64,000 bases of DNA from Trichostrongylus colubriformis. Taxonomy: Eukaryota; Nematoda; Chromadorea; Rhabditida; Trichostrongylidae. Made by a program: the position numbers and the translations under genes. The notes under the pieces were generated by a model. That model was given only the letters and a program-made list of their open reading frames with translations, was not told where the DNA came from and did not search any database. The stretch is from positions 9,012,509-9,076,508 of the forward strand of contig OZ022257.1 of NCBI GenBank assembly GCA_963978905.1, read 5' to 3'. Positions 23,990-36,767 of this stretch are shown here, piece after piece; position 1 is the first letter of the stretch; each line of letters opens with the position of its first letter.

Positions 23990-24980
23990 AATGCAACCCA
24001 CATACGCACATATTTGTGCGATCCAAAAGAGAGCGAAATTAGCTGCGCATTCGGGAAGGAGTGGAATATACGGAGGCGCGTATTCTCTGCGCTGAAACAG
24101 AACTGTCATTTCGAACCACTTTCCCATAAGCATCTTCACGCCGATGGAGTTTCTGAAGGCCGCACTCATTCTTTACGTGCAGAACTCGCACTGCGGGGTC
24201 GTATATATCATTGGCGCTGCAAGCCCATTTGTGCTCAGAAGCCGGCCGTCGCTCTCATAATTCCTGTCAAATTTTGTATAGCATAGGAGGGGATTTCTTT
24301 GATTTATTTATTCAATACACCAAAACTGATGCGCATAAAGAGTAGTTCAAAAAGTTCGAAATTCGAGGGGAGGGAATGGGGAGCATGAAAAATGAAAAAT
24401 ATGAGAAGAGATGATCACAAAAATGAAGCGGTACCTTGAAGAATAAGAAATATCTTTCAAAAATCCATTTTTTTTTCAGGTTTTGTTATATCTTCACAAA
24501 ATTTTAGCACGTAGAAATCTACATACCTTCCAGAAGCAGCTTCTTGGACCATGAATTCACACTGAATCTCTTATTGATGAGCATTCATTTTCGATTTTTC
24601 CAAAAGTGAAGCCGTCACCTCTTATGGCATCGATGATCATCATAAATACGCATTTGCCTTGAGTACTTCGAATGATTTCCGCAAATGCGCAAAAGCGTGC
24701 GACAGCGCGGACGAAAACCTTACCTGCACGACAGTATCCACGCTATAATTAAGCTAAATATTAATATTTCACTTGAAATTGGCAGTTTTGCCAATATATT
24801 TCGCAGAAAGTCTGTAAACGCAGTTCTGTGCTGAAGGAAAAAGGCTGGCCCATCTGACCTATAAACTTTACTAAAAGTGCTCATAAAACTGAAACCTTCA
24901 AAATAGGCTTCATTTAGTGTTGCATAACCGGTGCTCTAGATAGAAGTGATGCAATGCTCGGAGGCGATACTGGTCGCCTA
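23990..24980. other. No gene recognised
   Basis: No coding exon, RNA gene or repeat family was recognised. Confidence 0.4.
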
Positions 24981-25151
24981 GGCCCGTTCATACTCTGCGA
25001 TTCCGGTGGCAGGGCGTGGTCGCATGTCTCTGCTTCTCCGCCTATGCGACCCTTCCTCGTTGCCTGCGTCGTCTCTGTCCTCTCCCGTGCACTATGCTTC
25101 GCTGCCTGTGAATGCGGCCACGATTTGCCGGCGCTGAGTATGAACGCGGCC
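24981..25151. mobile_element. Family B MITE
   Basis: A 171-bp palindromic element from GGCCCGTTCATACTCTGCG to GAGTATGAACGCGGCC, with mirrored GGCAGGGCGTGG and CCACGATTTGCC arms. It is short and noncoding, flanked by CTA and CTG, consistent with 3-bp target duplications of PIF/Harbinger type. Confidence 0.7.
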
Positions 25152-25516
25152 CTGCACAGACATGTAATGAGATGTGAGAAAATCTGTCAGAGCACTTTAT
25201 CGATATGCGTTGCAGGGAGAGGCGGTAGAGTCTTTTCTTCTCCCCATTCAAACCTTTTATCTTTCTCAGCATGTCTGAAACTTTTCTACTCACCCAATCA
25301 CCTCCCCCCCTTTATTGACTTGTTATGATTGTGATGGGATGTATGTAGATTTAGTCTAATTGCCTTTTCTTCTTCCGCTGAAACCTTTATCCGATTATTT
25401 CCCTCAATGGAAATGCTTTAGTAGGGCCAGAATCTTCACGATTGACAAAAGCTCTGGATTCTTTCCTCACAAATCATGCAGTCCTTGTTGGACTTTTATC
25501 GCGGGGCGCATCATTG
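25152..25516. other. No gene recognised
   Basis: Pyrimidine-rich unique sequence with no supported feature. Confidence 0.4.
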
Positions 25517-25937
25517 AAAGGTTCAACCACGGAAAAGCGAGTGTTTGTCTGTTACCCATATATTTGTGTTGTATTGCCTAGTTTGGGCCGTATGTAAAGT
25601 TTCACGCGGAGGAATATGAACGCGGTTAAGATAGGGCACCACAAAGTCTCGGCCGGGTGGGCGGGGCCTCCGGACAAATGCCAACCCCGTCGTCCGCCGC
25701 GGTCGGATACAAATTGTAGGATTTAAGTGTTTCGTAAACAGTCGCCACTCTCCGCTCTCAACCGCGGCAAACGACCATCGGAGGTCCCGCTCATGTGGCC
25801 GAGTATTTGGAGAGCTGTATCTCAGCCGAGTTCTCACTTTCTCGCTTGGAACTTTGCAAGCGGCCCTTATTAGGTATATACACACAACATAAATATATGG
25901 GTAACAATAAAACTCATTTTTCCGTGGACCATTCTTC
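25517..25937. mobile_element. Family A MITE
   Basis: Arms carry TTACCCATATATTTGTGTTG and its mirror AACATAAATATATGGGTAAC; TCTCGGCCGGGTGGGCGGGG lies inside. The left end follows TTGAA. Complete but diverged at the right end. Confidence 0.75.
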
Positions 25938-26495
25938 TAATAGATTGATCCTGTTTATATTAACGTTTCTATTCCTTCTGTAATCATGGAATAAATAAAT
26001 TGAACAAAATTGTTTGTGTAAAGTCGTTAGTCTGTTTGTTAAACTCTGTGAAGGCGATCCAGTGCGCAACGTTTTTTTTCGGTACATTCTAAACAGAGAC
26101 CGGTCTTTATGGTTGTATTTTGTCGCGATCAGTTCCACATGAAGGGGGACTGACTGACTGGCCGAGGCGAAAAGCGCACAAGAACGTGCTCCGCATGTTT
26201 TTCTGTGCTCTGGTATTTCTCGTCAATATATCATTGTACTTGTGTGTACTGTGGAACCATAGCTCTGCTCTTCTATGCCATTCATTTCCTGGTTTCACCC
26301 CGAAATTACCAGTAATATTGCAGTAAAAATTCCATGGAAAACAACGGTCTGGTTTGCCTCTTTTTACCCCAGGCAAAGACCATTTTCTTGTTAATCCTCG
26401 GGGTTCTTTATGTTGTTGTCTTCTCTTTTCTTTCACGTGACTGATTTCGTTTCGAAGTCCGTGCGTATTTATCATGTTTAACAGGAGCGGTCCTC
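25938..26495. other. No gene confirmed
   Basis: The plus frame near 26160-26326 encodes a hydrophobic run (MFFCALVFLVNISLYLCVLW) after basic residues, like a type II membrane anchor, but no splice partner or homology is evident. Confidence 0.3.
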
Positions 26496-27043
26496 AAAGG
26501 AATCGTCCACAAAAATTAGTTTCTTTGTTACCCGTATATTTATTGCAGTAAAAATTTGGACGAGGAAAGCAAGCCCTCATATTTATGTTATATTTGCCTA
26601 ATAAGGGCAACACGAAAAGTACCACAAGAAAAAAGTGAGAATTCAGCTTGGGTACAGCTCCCCAAATTCTTGTCCTGGTAGGTGGCCCCATAGAGTAAAA
26701 GCCCCGTCCCGTCGTCCGCCGCGAATGGGGACGGAGAGTGTTCACGTAACTTTCGGTTCCTACAATGTGTATCCGACAGCGGCGAACGACGGGGTGGGCA
26801 CTTACTTAGAGGCTCCGCCCATTCGGCCAAGATTTTGTGGTGCAGTATCTTGGCTTCACCTTTTTCTTAGGGGAATCTTTTGAATCTTTTTGAAAAGATT
26901 CCCCTAAGAAAGGTGAAAAAAGGTGAATCTTCCTCTTAGACTCACCTTTTTCGCGCGTGTAACTTTGCATGTGGCCCACGTTAGGCAAATGCAACATAAA
27001 CATATGGGTAACAGATGAAACTCAATTTTTCCGTAAACGATTC
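26496..27043. mobile_element. Family A MITE with internal insertions
   Basis: Begins AGGAATCGTCCACAAAAA and ends TCCGTAAACGATTCTT, flanked by CTCAA and TTGAA. The left arm is interrupted by about 40 bp of filler (26541-26580) beginning TATTGCAGTAAAAATT, a 16-mer also present at 26316-26331. The right arm holds an extra quasi-palindrome at 26855-26917. Confidence 0.7.
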
Positions 27044-27076
27044 TTTTGAAGACACCGCAATAGGCCAGAAGAAAAA

Positions 27077-27478
27077 GAGAACTGCGAATTCATGTGCTCT
27101 GAAAACACTTATTCTACCTCAGAAGATGTGATGTGTGGAAGAAACTCGCATTGAAAAAGCACAGCTTGGGATCTTATCCTCTTATCACGTGCCAGTATCA
27201 CGACTCGTGTTGCTGTTCATCCATCGGAGGAGTTGCCGGCGAGGGCAAGACAAGGAACGCGGCCCGGCCGGCTCATTAGCCTCTCGCCCTTCTACAACTT
27301 ACCCCACCGGCTAGTGACGCAGAGGCGCGCGAAAAAGAAGGAGTGATAAGGGGGTTCTCGGTTTTCTAATACTCAGGTTTTTCGCCGTTTATCTCGTTTT
27401 CTCTCTCCAATATTACACTGCTAAGCATCTCTATTCTCATATTTCACAATTGTCAAACTTATTTCTCCCGGTGTCTTT
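27077..27478. repeat. Family C dispersed repeat, copy 3
   Basis: Same ordered blocks as 15445-15830, including GGAGTTGCCGGCGAGGGC, CACCGGCTAGTGACGCAGAG and TTTTTCGCCGTTTATCTCG, ending near CCGGTGTCTTTAAG. Confidence 0.65.
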
Positions 27479-27861
27479 AAGTCTTGAAAACGATTTTTCT
27501 ACACAAGCAATGGTCTCGCTATCTTTGATTCGTTCAGATGATGACACGGGTAGCAATGTGTGCAAAGCACGTGGATAAAACTGAAGTGATTCGACGCTAC
27601 AGCACGAAATAAGAGATTTTTCCCGCTGTGGGAAATGACTCATCATACATGACTCAGCCTCGACACAGTAATTGTTGGTTTTCGTGCATTACGATGAGAA
27701 ATGGTCATTCGTTGCACTTTTTCTCGACACCTGCTGAACTTGTGTTTCGTTCTGTTGTGGTAAAAGGGCGGCTATACTTCTTGCTGTCGACAGCTGCCCT
27801 TGCTGCCGTGCAGTCAGTGCACCTTTTACAAACGGGGACCAGGGCACACGCATATGTCGAG
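27479..27861. other. No gene recognised
   Basis: Open frames on both strands at 27628-27948 overlap and are not supported by domains. Confidence 0.35.
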
Positions 27862-28535
27862 GAAACAGCCGCTTCATTACGACCCCTTCCCCCCCCCCCC
27901 CCCCCAACGGGGACCCACATAGGACTCCTTTTTTCAACATCTACGTAACCTCTACAGAAACAATAGATTTAGCCTATTGCATAGTATTACCAAGTATTTT
28001 ACACAAGTCGGATTCCGCAGGCCGTGATTTGTTCCCACCGTAACCGTGTTCAAAGGACGCAAACGCGTCCTTTAAAGATCTTGCCACCAGCACAGTCCTT
28101 TAAACACGGTGGAAGTTGGGTTTGTCGAAGATGAGACATATGCTTTTCAGCGACGTCGAAGCTCCTTCCCTCTCTAGGCTTAGGCTAAAATTCATATCCC
28201 CTCCTCCTAAATGAAAAAGCACAAGCCAAATTATCTGTCTCATCTTCGACAATCCCAACCTCCACCGTGTTCGATGAAGGACGAGTATGCGTCCTTTAAA
28301 CAGGACTGTGGAAACAAATCACCGGCCTTCCAAATCCGTCTTGTGTATTTCACTACTGTGATTTTTGTCACTTTGATCACTCAAATTCAATCAAATTTTC
28401 TCACATAAGTGGGTCAGCTGACGGCGCATTTTGCTTATCACCTAGCATGAGACCATCGCTGCCCTCACCATTTACGACCCCCCCCCCCTTCTCGCCCGTC
28501 AAATACGACCCTCTGTCGAGAAATTCTCGACTCCC
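27862..28535. repeat. Family H repeat split by a palindrome
   Basis: Left part CGAGGAAACAGCCGC with a C17 run; right part TACGACCCTCTGTCGAGAAA, matching 61612-61935 in orientation. The two halves are separated by the 28001-28350 palindrome, which implies insertion into an older H copy. Confidence 0.5.
28001..28350. mobile_element. Palindromic MITE inside family H copy
   Basis: Arms begin ACACAAGTCGGATTCCG and end CAAATCCGTCTTGTGT. Inner arm blocks (GTCCTTTAAACACGGTGGAA, GTCGAAGATGAGACA) are mirrored. The loop contains CCTAGGCTTAGGCTAAAATT, a motif also found in the palindrome at 29670-29901. Confidence 0.6.
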
Positions 28536-28805
28536 GCTGTGCACTGATGGCGTCATATAGGCGCACTTCGAACTTTTGGAAATTTTTTCTGTTGGTATAA
28601 TCAAAATACATGCGTGATCTACGCATTATTGGCTGCTCTGCTGGTTCGACTTACGTTCAGAACCGTAATGGGATTCAGCATTTTACATAATGATGTCAAC
28701 GGCCAGCCACCCGTGTATAATTAGTGATGCATTTTCCCAGGCGATCTGATGGCAACATACGGCGAAATTCTGAAGGGTCGCTACCGCGCATCAGTCACGC
28801 TCTTT

Positions 28806-29203
28806 GGCGCTACTGGAGTTGGGGGGGGGGCCACTCGACAAAAGCATAAGTTGCCCCCAATTTCTGTTCATAGGCACTCTCAAGGTTATTTTATGCCTAG
28901 ATACAGCTAACTAACTGAAAAAACAATCAAACTATTCCTCCATCAGAATATAACGAGAAATTCACTTCAACTAGACTAAACAACCACTTACGCATATTCG
29001 CTTAAGCCTAGGGAAAGGGAATCTCCTTCCCCAAGGCTTAGGCTAACATAGGATGGAAAAAAAGCACGAATTTGCTTCATTAGAATCGTTTCTATGCAGT
29101 ATTCGAAGCCGATTCGGCTAGCGCTATGGCTTCTCTGCGCTCTATCCCTGCGTTAGAGACGCAGAGCACAGTGCGCTGGCCCCCCCAACTCCAGTAGCAC
29201 CCG
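28806..29203. mobile_element. Foldback element with G-tract ends, copy 1
   Basis: GGCGCTACTGGAGTTGGGGG at the left is mirrored by CCCCCCAACTCCAGTAGCAC at the right. A second, inverted and diverged copy follows at 29317-29662 only 113 bp away. Confidence 0.6.
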
Positions 29204-29316
29204 CTCTTTTTCTTTCCTAACCTTTTTGGTTTCTATGACGGTATGTACTTAAATGACAGATCAGATTAGTATTACCAAATGATGTTATGTCCAGTTAGTC
29301 ACCAGAAACAGCACTT

Positions 29317-29662
29317 TGGCCGCTACTGGAGCTAGGGGTGGGGCTAATCCAATCTGCTCCGCGTCTCTAACACTATGGTCAGAGCTCAGAGGGGTATAGC
29401 GCCGACAAAATCGGGCACGTTTGCAAATATGCGATTTTTGTGAAGGGATTAACATTTTTGTGTTCTGTGTAGGCAAATGCTCATGAATGCTAGTTCACAG
29501 TAAACTGAGAGCTGTCTCCGTATTACACTCAAGAAGAATAATTTTTGATTTTTAAACTAAGTTAGTTATAACTAAGCATAGAATATCATTAAGAGCGCCT
29601 ACGAGCAGAAATTGGGTGCAGCCTATGCTTTTTCAAGTGGCTCCCTTAACTTCGGTAGCACC
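29317..29662. mobile_element. Foldback element with G-tract ends, copy 2
   Basis: Left TGGCCGCTACTGGAGCTAGG; right end CTTCGGTAGCAC. Inner blocks (GCGTCTCTAACACTATGG; GAGCAGAAATTGGGTGCAGC) match the first copy in reverse order. Confidence 0.5.
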
Positions 29663-29669
29663 CTTCTAG

Positions 29670-29901
29670 GATCAATTCAAGTCGGGGGGAGGGGGGGGGG
29701 GAGACGCAATTTTGCGTCAAGGTCGAAGCTCCTTTCCCTCCCTAGGCTTAGGCTAAAATTGATATCCTCTCCTTCCACATGAAAAAGCATCTGTCAAAGC
29801 ATAGGTTCCATCTGCTTTAGCCTAAGCCTAGGGAGGGAAAGAAGCTCGACGTCGATGAAAATTTGACGCAAAGTTGCGTCTCCCCCCCGACTTGAATTGA
29901 C
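29670..29901. mobile_element. Palindromic MITE, 232 bp
   Basis: ATCAATTCAAGTCGGGGGGA is mirrored by CCCCCCGACTTGAATTGA, with inner GACGCAATTTTGCGTC and CCCTAGGCTTAGGCTAAA/TTTAGCCTAAGCCTAGGG arms. It sits about 470 bp upstream of the dab-1 start codon. Confidence 0.7.
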
Positions 29902-30368
29902 CCCCTTCTATCTTTGCTGGTCTCTTCTTCATGGTTGTTTCGCTTTTAAAATGAAAAACGATTTTCTTACTGGACGTTGATGGGTGGTTCTTGTGCGTAC
30001 ACGAAGGACACACGCAATTTCACGCTCCAATTACGCTATGATCAGCTCCAATGATAATGGGCGGGTCTATGAGGCTTTTCACAGAGGGGCCGCCTGTCAG
30101 TAGCTGTTCGTCGTCACTGTTTCGATTTTGCGATCTTTTACGTATTACTTCTTCGTGAGGTGTTTATTGCATCGTTATCAGTGCTCTGTCGGAGTGTTTT
30201 GAACGTTTGTCAGATGATCACCAGCCTCGTGATCATCAATAGTCATCGTATTTGTCCTCTTCTCTCCCAATTGATGCATTGATCGTGACGTCGCTGTCTT
30301 TTTCGCATTTGATTCCTTCTAGTGCCCTTATTACTTGGTGGAATAATAGCAAATTCACTGAATCATAA
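29902..30368 (+). promoter_or_regulatory. Probable dab-1 upstream region
   Basis: Noncoding sequence between the last MITE and the dab-1 start. No clear TATA box. It should hold the promoter and outron if dab-1 is trans-spliced; this is positional inference only. Confidence 0.3.
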
Positions 30369-30375
30369 TTACAGA
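30369..30375 (+). promoter_or_regulatory. Putative trans-splice acceptor of dab-1
   Basis: AATTACAG ends at 30374, leaving one base before the ATG at 30376. A 3' splice site this close to a start codon is typical of nematode spliced-leader addition. An unseen upstream 5' UTR exon is the alternative. Confidence 0.45.
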
Positions 30376-33300
30376 ATGGTGCAGAAACTCGAGAACGAAC
30401 CAACGTCCGACGATCAGCCGAAGAATCCACCATCTCCAAAAAGCCGTCTAGCTGTTTTGAAACGAAACAAAAAGCGTGAGTTTTACCGATTTCTTCTACT
30501 TCCTATTTCTTTTCTTTTTCAGTGTAATATGGTAGTTTGAATTTGTGGTAATACACTGTCACCTGCGAAACTTTTGAAGCATGTATATTTTATCGTTAAC
30601 ATACTCAAGTTTAAAATCGAAGAAAGCAGCATTACGGTAGCCATTGGAATTTTGGGAAAGATTGACATTGTTATAAAGGAGGCAGAACAGTGAAAAGAGG
30701 AGTTGTAAGACGAGCTATGTGAGTTATTCTGAGTTGGAGATTTTGGTTAGAACTTGGTCACGGTGGCTCACCCCACCCTCGTATCAAAACGTTTTTTTAT
30801 TTTCGTATATTACCTTAACAATGTGTTTTGATAACTCGTTTCCGACCGACTTTTATTTTGTTGGCCAGCAAAACTAGCATCGCTGAGGCAAGTAACTGTC
30901 ATATTGTGGTTTCCGACATTTCTTAGTATGTTCTTCTGCAGGCAAAGTAATCATTGTTAAAGGTTTTGAATTTTTTCGCTCTATTGAATTGTAGTGTGAG
31001 GCGTGTTTTAGGCTCCCCCGTGATGCGAAAGAAACGAGGAAAAATTAAGCAAACTACTTGCGCGGCGTTGATATCACAATAGTTATCCTGCATCCCATCA
31101 CGACCTTCACTACCGAAATTCACTATTATTTTGATAGATATGTTTTTTCGCTTTCGCCTCCTTTTTTTTAGCTATGAAATTGGAACAGCTGAATAGCAAT
31201 CTTGTGAATTAGAATCTGGTCGCAACATATTCGTGTGAAACTACCGCTATCGATTGAAGTCATTACCATAGCCCGTTGGAGATATTGCGATTTCTGATTG
31301 GGAAATGATTGAGAAGTACAAGTTGAAAATGCGGAAAATTGCAATGTTTTTCAGCAGCGCCGTATTGCTCCTCCTTACAAGCTAGAAAGGCTGCACGTTC
31401 TTGGAAACTTTATTCAGTTATTGATGTAGTGAGAGAGTTCTATAAGGTTTATACTCTTCGTACTTCTTGTTTTTCGAGTTTTTGCACTTTATGTTAACTG
31501 GAGTGGGGACTAATATTCAGTCGACCTTGGCATCGGTTCAGTGTAGTTATCATAGCATGTGACCATGTTGGAGTTCGCTTTTGTTTATAAGCCGCTGTTT
31601 ATTTGACACTCGTGCGTGCGTTGAAATCTGATCGTGTTTGCATTCCAGTAAGCCCTCCAGAAACTAACCAATCGTATACTCTATCGTATTATACGTGTCA
31701 ATCAACTATATTTGTAATTCGAAAAAACAACGAAACGTTGGTCAGATCCCATCGCACACACATATATACGCGTATCTAGTTCCACTCTATGCCACACTTT
31801 TCTATGAGACCATTTACAGCAAATGCGACGTCGGATCCGTTCCGGTTTCAGGGAAATGGCGTCACCTATAAGGTTTGTGCTGCTAAACGTGTTTCTCTCT
31901 GCATACGATTATCGATTTGAATTTCGCTTTTTTCAGGGCAAATTGATCGGTGAACGAGATGTCGACAGTGCACGAGGGGACGCGATGTGCGCAGATGCGA
32001 TGCGAGCGGCAAAGGCGGCTGTAAAGGCTGCTGGTGCTCACAAAACTCGAATAATTCTTCAAATTAACATCGATGGAATCAAAATTGTTGATGAAAAGAG
32101 CAATGTAAGCATTTCACCATGGTATTCCTATTCCTACTGGGTCCCTTAAGCCAATTCAGGCTGTTTTTTCACGAAATGTTGAATTTGTCATATCTCCATC
32201 TAAGTGTGCCATATCTTAACATAAGTGGGTGTATGTTGACATTCCTACCAGTTTCAGCAAATATCTGTTCATGCTGTTCGGCGTCTTCCCACATATGCTT
32301 TACAAAGCAATATATTGAAAGCTTGGGAACATCAATGGCCTAGGCTTGCTGCTGCGTACGCTCCGCTTTGTTACTGTCGCATCCGTGCTTCAGAGTAATT
32401 TCCCGTTACCCCCTACATAACCTATGTAGCTGTTTTTTGATCTCCAACTTCTTTATGATAGAGCAAAAGTTAAAATTCGAAAAAAGTGGAAAGGAGCTGG
32501 CGTTCCCCTAACTACGAACTTTAATTCCGAAATTCACAAGTGATTTTTAGGCTGTACTGCATAACTTTCCCGTATCAAGAGTGTCATTTATCGCCCGTGA
32601 TACAACCGATGCTAGGGCATTTGGAATTGTATTCGGACAACCCGATAGTGAGTCTACATAGGCATTCGTTTTTACCACAAATTGCCTAAAAACGAGTTTG
32701 ATGAAATTTTAGTAGCGCTACAGTGTGAATGTTCAGATAAGTACAAGTTCTACGGGATTAAGACGGCGCAGACAGCGGATCAAGCGGTGCTTGCAATCCG
32801 TGACATGTTCCAGGTGCTGTAGATTGAGCTTCAGTCGATAACGATTTATGTGGCGTACTTTTGGATCGTAACATTTTCTAGGTTGTTTTCGAAATGAAGA
32901 AGAAGCACATCGAACAAGTCAAGCAACAACAGGAAGAGCGGAAGGTTGGTGGTTTTCTTCTATCCATAATTTACTTCAGCTGGAAGAGGCTGCGTGATAG
33001 CCAAACTGATTCCTTTCTTGTTTGAAAAGAATGCAGCAGTACACTGTGTGATCCCCTCTTTCACCTTGTTGGGGAGTTTGCGCTGTAGTGTTCTCTCATT
33101 GGTGGCGCTATTATGTTGATCCCGTGAGTTCAGGACACATCATTAACTACCATTGCAGATCTGTTTCCACATTTCTTTTATATGCGTTGTGAAAATTTCC
33201 AGATTTTGTTGTTGTGGTTTATCCACGTTTCGCGTGAGCGCTCCCTGTACATCTATCTAGCTGTGCCCAAATTCCATTAGTGTAAGTTTTGGTTGGAGAG

Positions 33301-36300
33301 GATCGTCGAATAGAGTTCTTTCACAACTTTCTTCCGTTGTCATCAGGAATGAATACTGAGGCTTGATGCTGAGAAAGAGCGCACGCTCCTCGTTTCTGTC
33401 AAAAATGGTAGTTTCGTGGTGGGAATGGCTTTTAATTCTTGAGGAGACTTATCGGTAACCATACGGTGTTCTAATTTCTCGAAGTACATGTTGGTAGTGG
33501 GCGCTTTTCTTGTCAACTGACTTCATATCTGCGACACGTTCCCATGTTTCTTCCGAGCGTTCTTTTTCTGTAAGCTATAAACCGCTTCATTTCCCCGTTA
33601 CGATCGCACAGATGAGAAGGGCAAGCCGGTTTCGTGCGTGCTTGTTTCCATCGACTACGGATTAGACAAAGTCACACGGACCTCCAGTTTCTCAGACTTT
33701 TTGTTGTGATGAATCGGCGAGATGTGTCTTTCACAAGAAAAATCGGAAGCACAACGTCTGATAGGTGTTCAATACCTTCTTTCATGGTTTCTCGTGGCAC
33801 TGTCCAATGGTCGTCGAATAGGACCATTATGAGAGCCATAAGCAGCTAGCATTGGGTGCCTGTGCGAATATTCTATTTGTACTTTTTCATTTCATTGCTG
33901 ACAACGAAGTTTTTGATTTGCTCTCCACCGCTTTCCTTCGGGATCAAGCGTAGCTGTTGTATTTTGGTTTTTCTCATGTTAGGTAATCGAAAGGAGCGCA
34001 TTTACCATCCTGGAAGTGACGATTGGTAAAACAACTAGGAACTTCTGAAGCTGCGCTATGTTTAAGCAATGTTCGAGATTGTACATGTCTGAGTGCACGT
34101 GTTGCTCATTTAAAGGAACCGGAAGGGGGTCCGAAACAAGAGGAAGATGCAAAGAAATGAGCATTTTGTAATGAACACTCAAGGTTAGAAGCGATAATAG
34201 GCGAAAAAGCCTGGACTCAAAAGCGCGACGCTGCGGTGTGTATTCGCATCCCATTCGCATCAGCGCATCCATTCCGAGTCGTCCGCTGTAGGAGACGGGC
34301 CGTGGGCCATGTTAGTTGTAGCACCTGACTCCCAGCGCAGTGGAGTGGCCACTCCCAAATACATTAGCATTCATGTAAGTACACCTAGAAAACAATATAA
34401 GAAAGAACAAGGGAAAAATTAGAAGGCAAGAACAGCTTTACAATGAAAACATCCCCTCTTGGCACCATGCCAAGGCGTCAAATTGGCGAGTTTGTGCGAT
34501 GGTGGCCACTTGAACTCGTCCACACTACGTCTGTTCTACCGTAAGCCACAATTACCCCTTCTGGTGTCTTTAAAGCGAAAATGACGTGAACGAGTTTGCC
34601 AACCATTTCCGAGAGTTCCGTGCTTGGACTCTTTGCCTCGAAGTGAACCACATTTTCACCCTCTTCTTTATATGCGACTCTGGATTAGTTGCACACTGGA
34701 TTTCTCATTTCGGCCTTCGGGCGCATCCCTTCCCAGACAGATCCTGCGCAGCTACACTCATGGTTGAAAAAACCGGGAGGAATTGGGAGAAGAAGGAAGA
34801 TGGAGAGAAATGGTCGTTTTGAAACGAACATTGGAGTTTAGACGATAATCGGTAGATAAACCTAAACCGAAAAGCGTGCGGTTGTGGTTCAGCAGTGTTC
34901 AAGTGTTATTGGTGCCACGATCTGGTTTTATGCCTGCGTAAAGTGGTCTATTTCTACATTCAGTATTGTTTTTCCATCTCAAAACGTTGTGTAATGGTAT
35001 GCCACAAATTTCAGGAAACAACCCCAGTCGATGGTGTGGCAGTTGCGGATCTGTTAGATTTGGAAACGGAGGTACAACAAATCGAGCAAGGCTTACATCA
35101 ACTGGAGCAGATACCGACTAATACGGATGCGTTCGGCGCGACTCCATTCGCTGATCCGTTCCAAGACAACAGCATGACCACTAACGTACGTTCATACTAA
35201 CACAATTAGAGGACCATCTCCACAAGCCTGATAGTTGTTGAATGAGTAACTTTCGCACTCGGAAAGAGGAAGAGGAAGGTAGAATGGGGTTACTACCCAC
35301 ATGGATATGGTATTATAAATTAAAGGAAAGCCGCTTACCACATATTTTCGGTGTTACTCGCTTTTAAATAATTCTACATAGTTTTTTGAGTTTTTCGCGT
35401 GTGTTACGGTGAAGGGCATAGGAGGGGCAACACAAAAAACAAAGCCAAAAGTGAGCAATCCAATCGTTACGCAGCCAAGGGAAACTGCCAGCCGCCATTC
35501 CATGCACGCATAGTCTTGGATACCGCATCATACCTCAAAAACTAGTGAAAGGTCATATGTTTTCAATTTTCCCTTTCTCCGGATTATTCACCATTCACTA
35601 TTACCACCACAAATTGTTTATTTTCGCTCACAACCGCATTTTATTCATAGATTTCTTTGCTTGTAATCTCGTTACTTTCAGGTCTCAATGAATGGATCTT
35701 ATGCGAATGCTACCGTGAATGGTGCGGCCCATCATCCTCATCAGTTCGCACCGGCATACAACCATCACCCGCAAGTTGCAGCATGGCCACAGCCACCATC
35801 AGTACCACCACAGGTTGCACAAAACACTTTTCAAGTGAGTTGTCATTAGGTACAAGTTTCACATCAGGTTTTCATTTCTCGTCTTTTAGCTGCCAGTACC
35901 GCAAGTCGCTGCTCCGTTTCCTGCAGATGCTTGGGGTGCTCCGCATATGGAACACACGCATAGTACTCCAGCATTTGTTGTCGGAGGTTTTTCTGTGAGT
36001 ATTTGCTTGTTTACTTTGGATTTCATGGACAAGTTTAACCGGTTCAACCGTTCAAATGATGGTGAATTATGGCATTCTTTAGGAAACCAACCCGTTCGCC
36101 GCAGTTGCCAATGCTCCTCAACAGTATGCGCCTCCCCGCGATCCTTTTGATACTCGTAATGTCTTACATGTACAACCGATGATACATGATACTTCGGCAC
36201 GGAATGTTGACTGGGGAATGAAGGAGAATGCCGCTCCACCATTGCATCATGCCAATTCTTTCACTACAAATAACTGCTTTGGAGACAACAAGTAAGAAGC

Positions 36301-36767
36301 TTTTTACCTTATACTCATTGCAATTATGCTTCTTAGAGGTAGCTGTAGGCATGATCATCTCATTTCAGCATGCACACGCAAAATCAGACGAAGTGGGAGG
36401 AGCGTAAGGTGACATCTTTGGAAGAAGCCTTCACGAAACTTGTGGATATGAATGCGCTAGTTGCTCGACCGACTAACGATACTAAGAAGAATCCGTTTGA
36501 TCATATCTTGAATCCACCTAAGGTTTCTTTTTTCACTTCTTTTCCCTAAAGCCCCGCTATACCGGTGTTTTTAGTTCTCCACTTTGTAGAGGTTTTTGAA
36601 AATCATCTTGAACTTGGCTTGCCATAGCTGACCCAATGTGGCACGGTTTGGAAACCCATCTCACTTTTCAGGCTTCACTGAATGCGCTCGGCGCCGTACC
36701 TATTCGTCCTGCGCCAGCCGTTATGGCTAATCATGCAGATCCATTTGGTGATGACTTCTTCCGCTAA
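30376..36767 (+). CDS. dab-1: DAB-1, Disabled-family endocytic adaptor
   Basis: Twelve exons: 30376-30475, 31820-31872, 31937-32104, 32551-32647, 32713-32813, 32882-32944, 35015-35185, 35682-35834, 35890-35994, 36083-36291, 36369-36522, 36672-36767. All have GT-AG introns, the phases join, and the total is 1470 nt, 489 residues plus TAA. Residues about 37-185 form the phosphotyrosine-binding (PTB) domain ([61 protein letters not shown]), followed by a basic helix ([17 protein letters not shown]). The Pro/Ala/Asn-rich tail carries FADPF, TNPF, RDPF, KNPF and ADPF motifs, which in this family bind AP-2 (DPF) and EH-domain proteins (NPF). Family knowledge: Disabled adaptors bind NPXY tails of lipoprotein receptors, drive clathrin-mediated uptake in the cytoplasm, and in C. 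elegans act with LRP receptors in FGF export and moulting. The gene looks intact. Confidence 0.93.
34110..34895. repeat. Diverged direct repeat in dab-1 intron 6
   Basis: Blocks at 34110-34240 and 34765-34895 share GGAACCGG/AAACCGGGAGG, GAGGAAGATGCAAAGAAATG / GAAGGAAGATGGAGAGAAAT, GATAATMGG and AAAAGCGYGCGGTTGTGG in the same order. The 2-kb intron (32945-35014) otherwise shows no exon that fits the phase. Confidence 0.5.
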
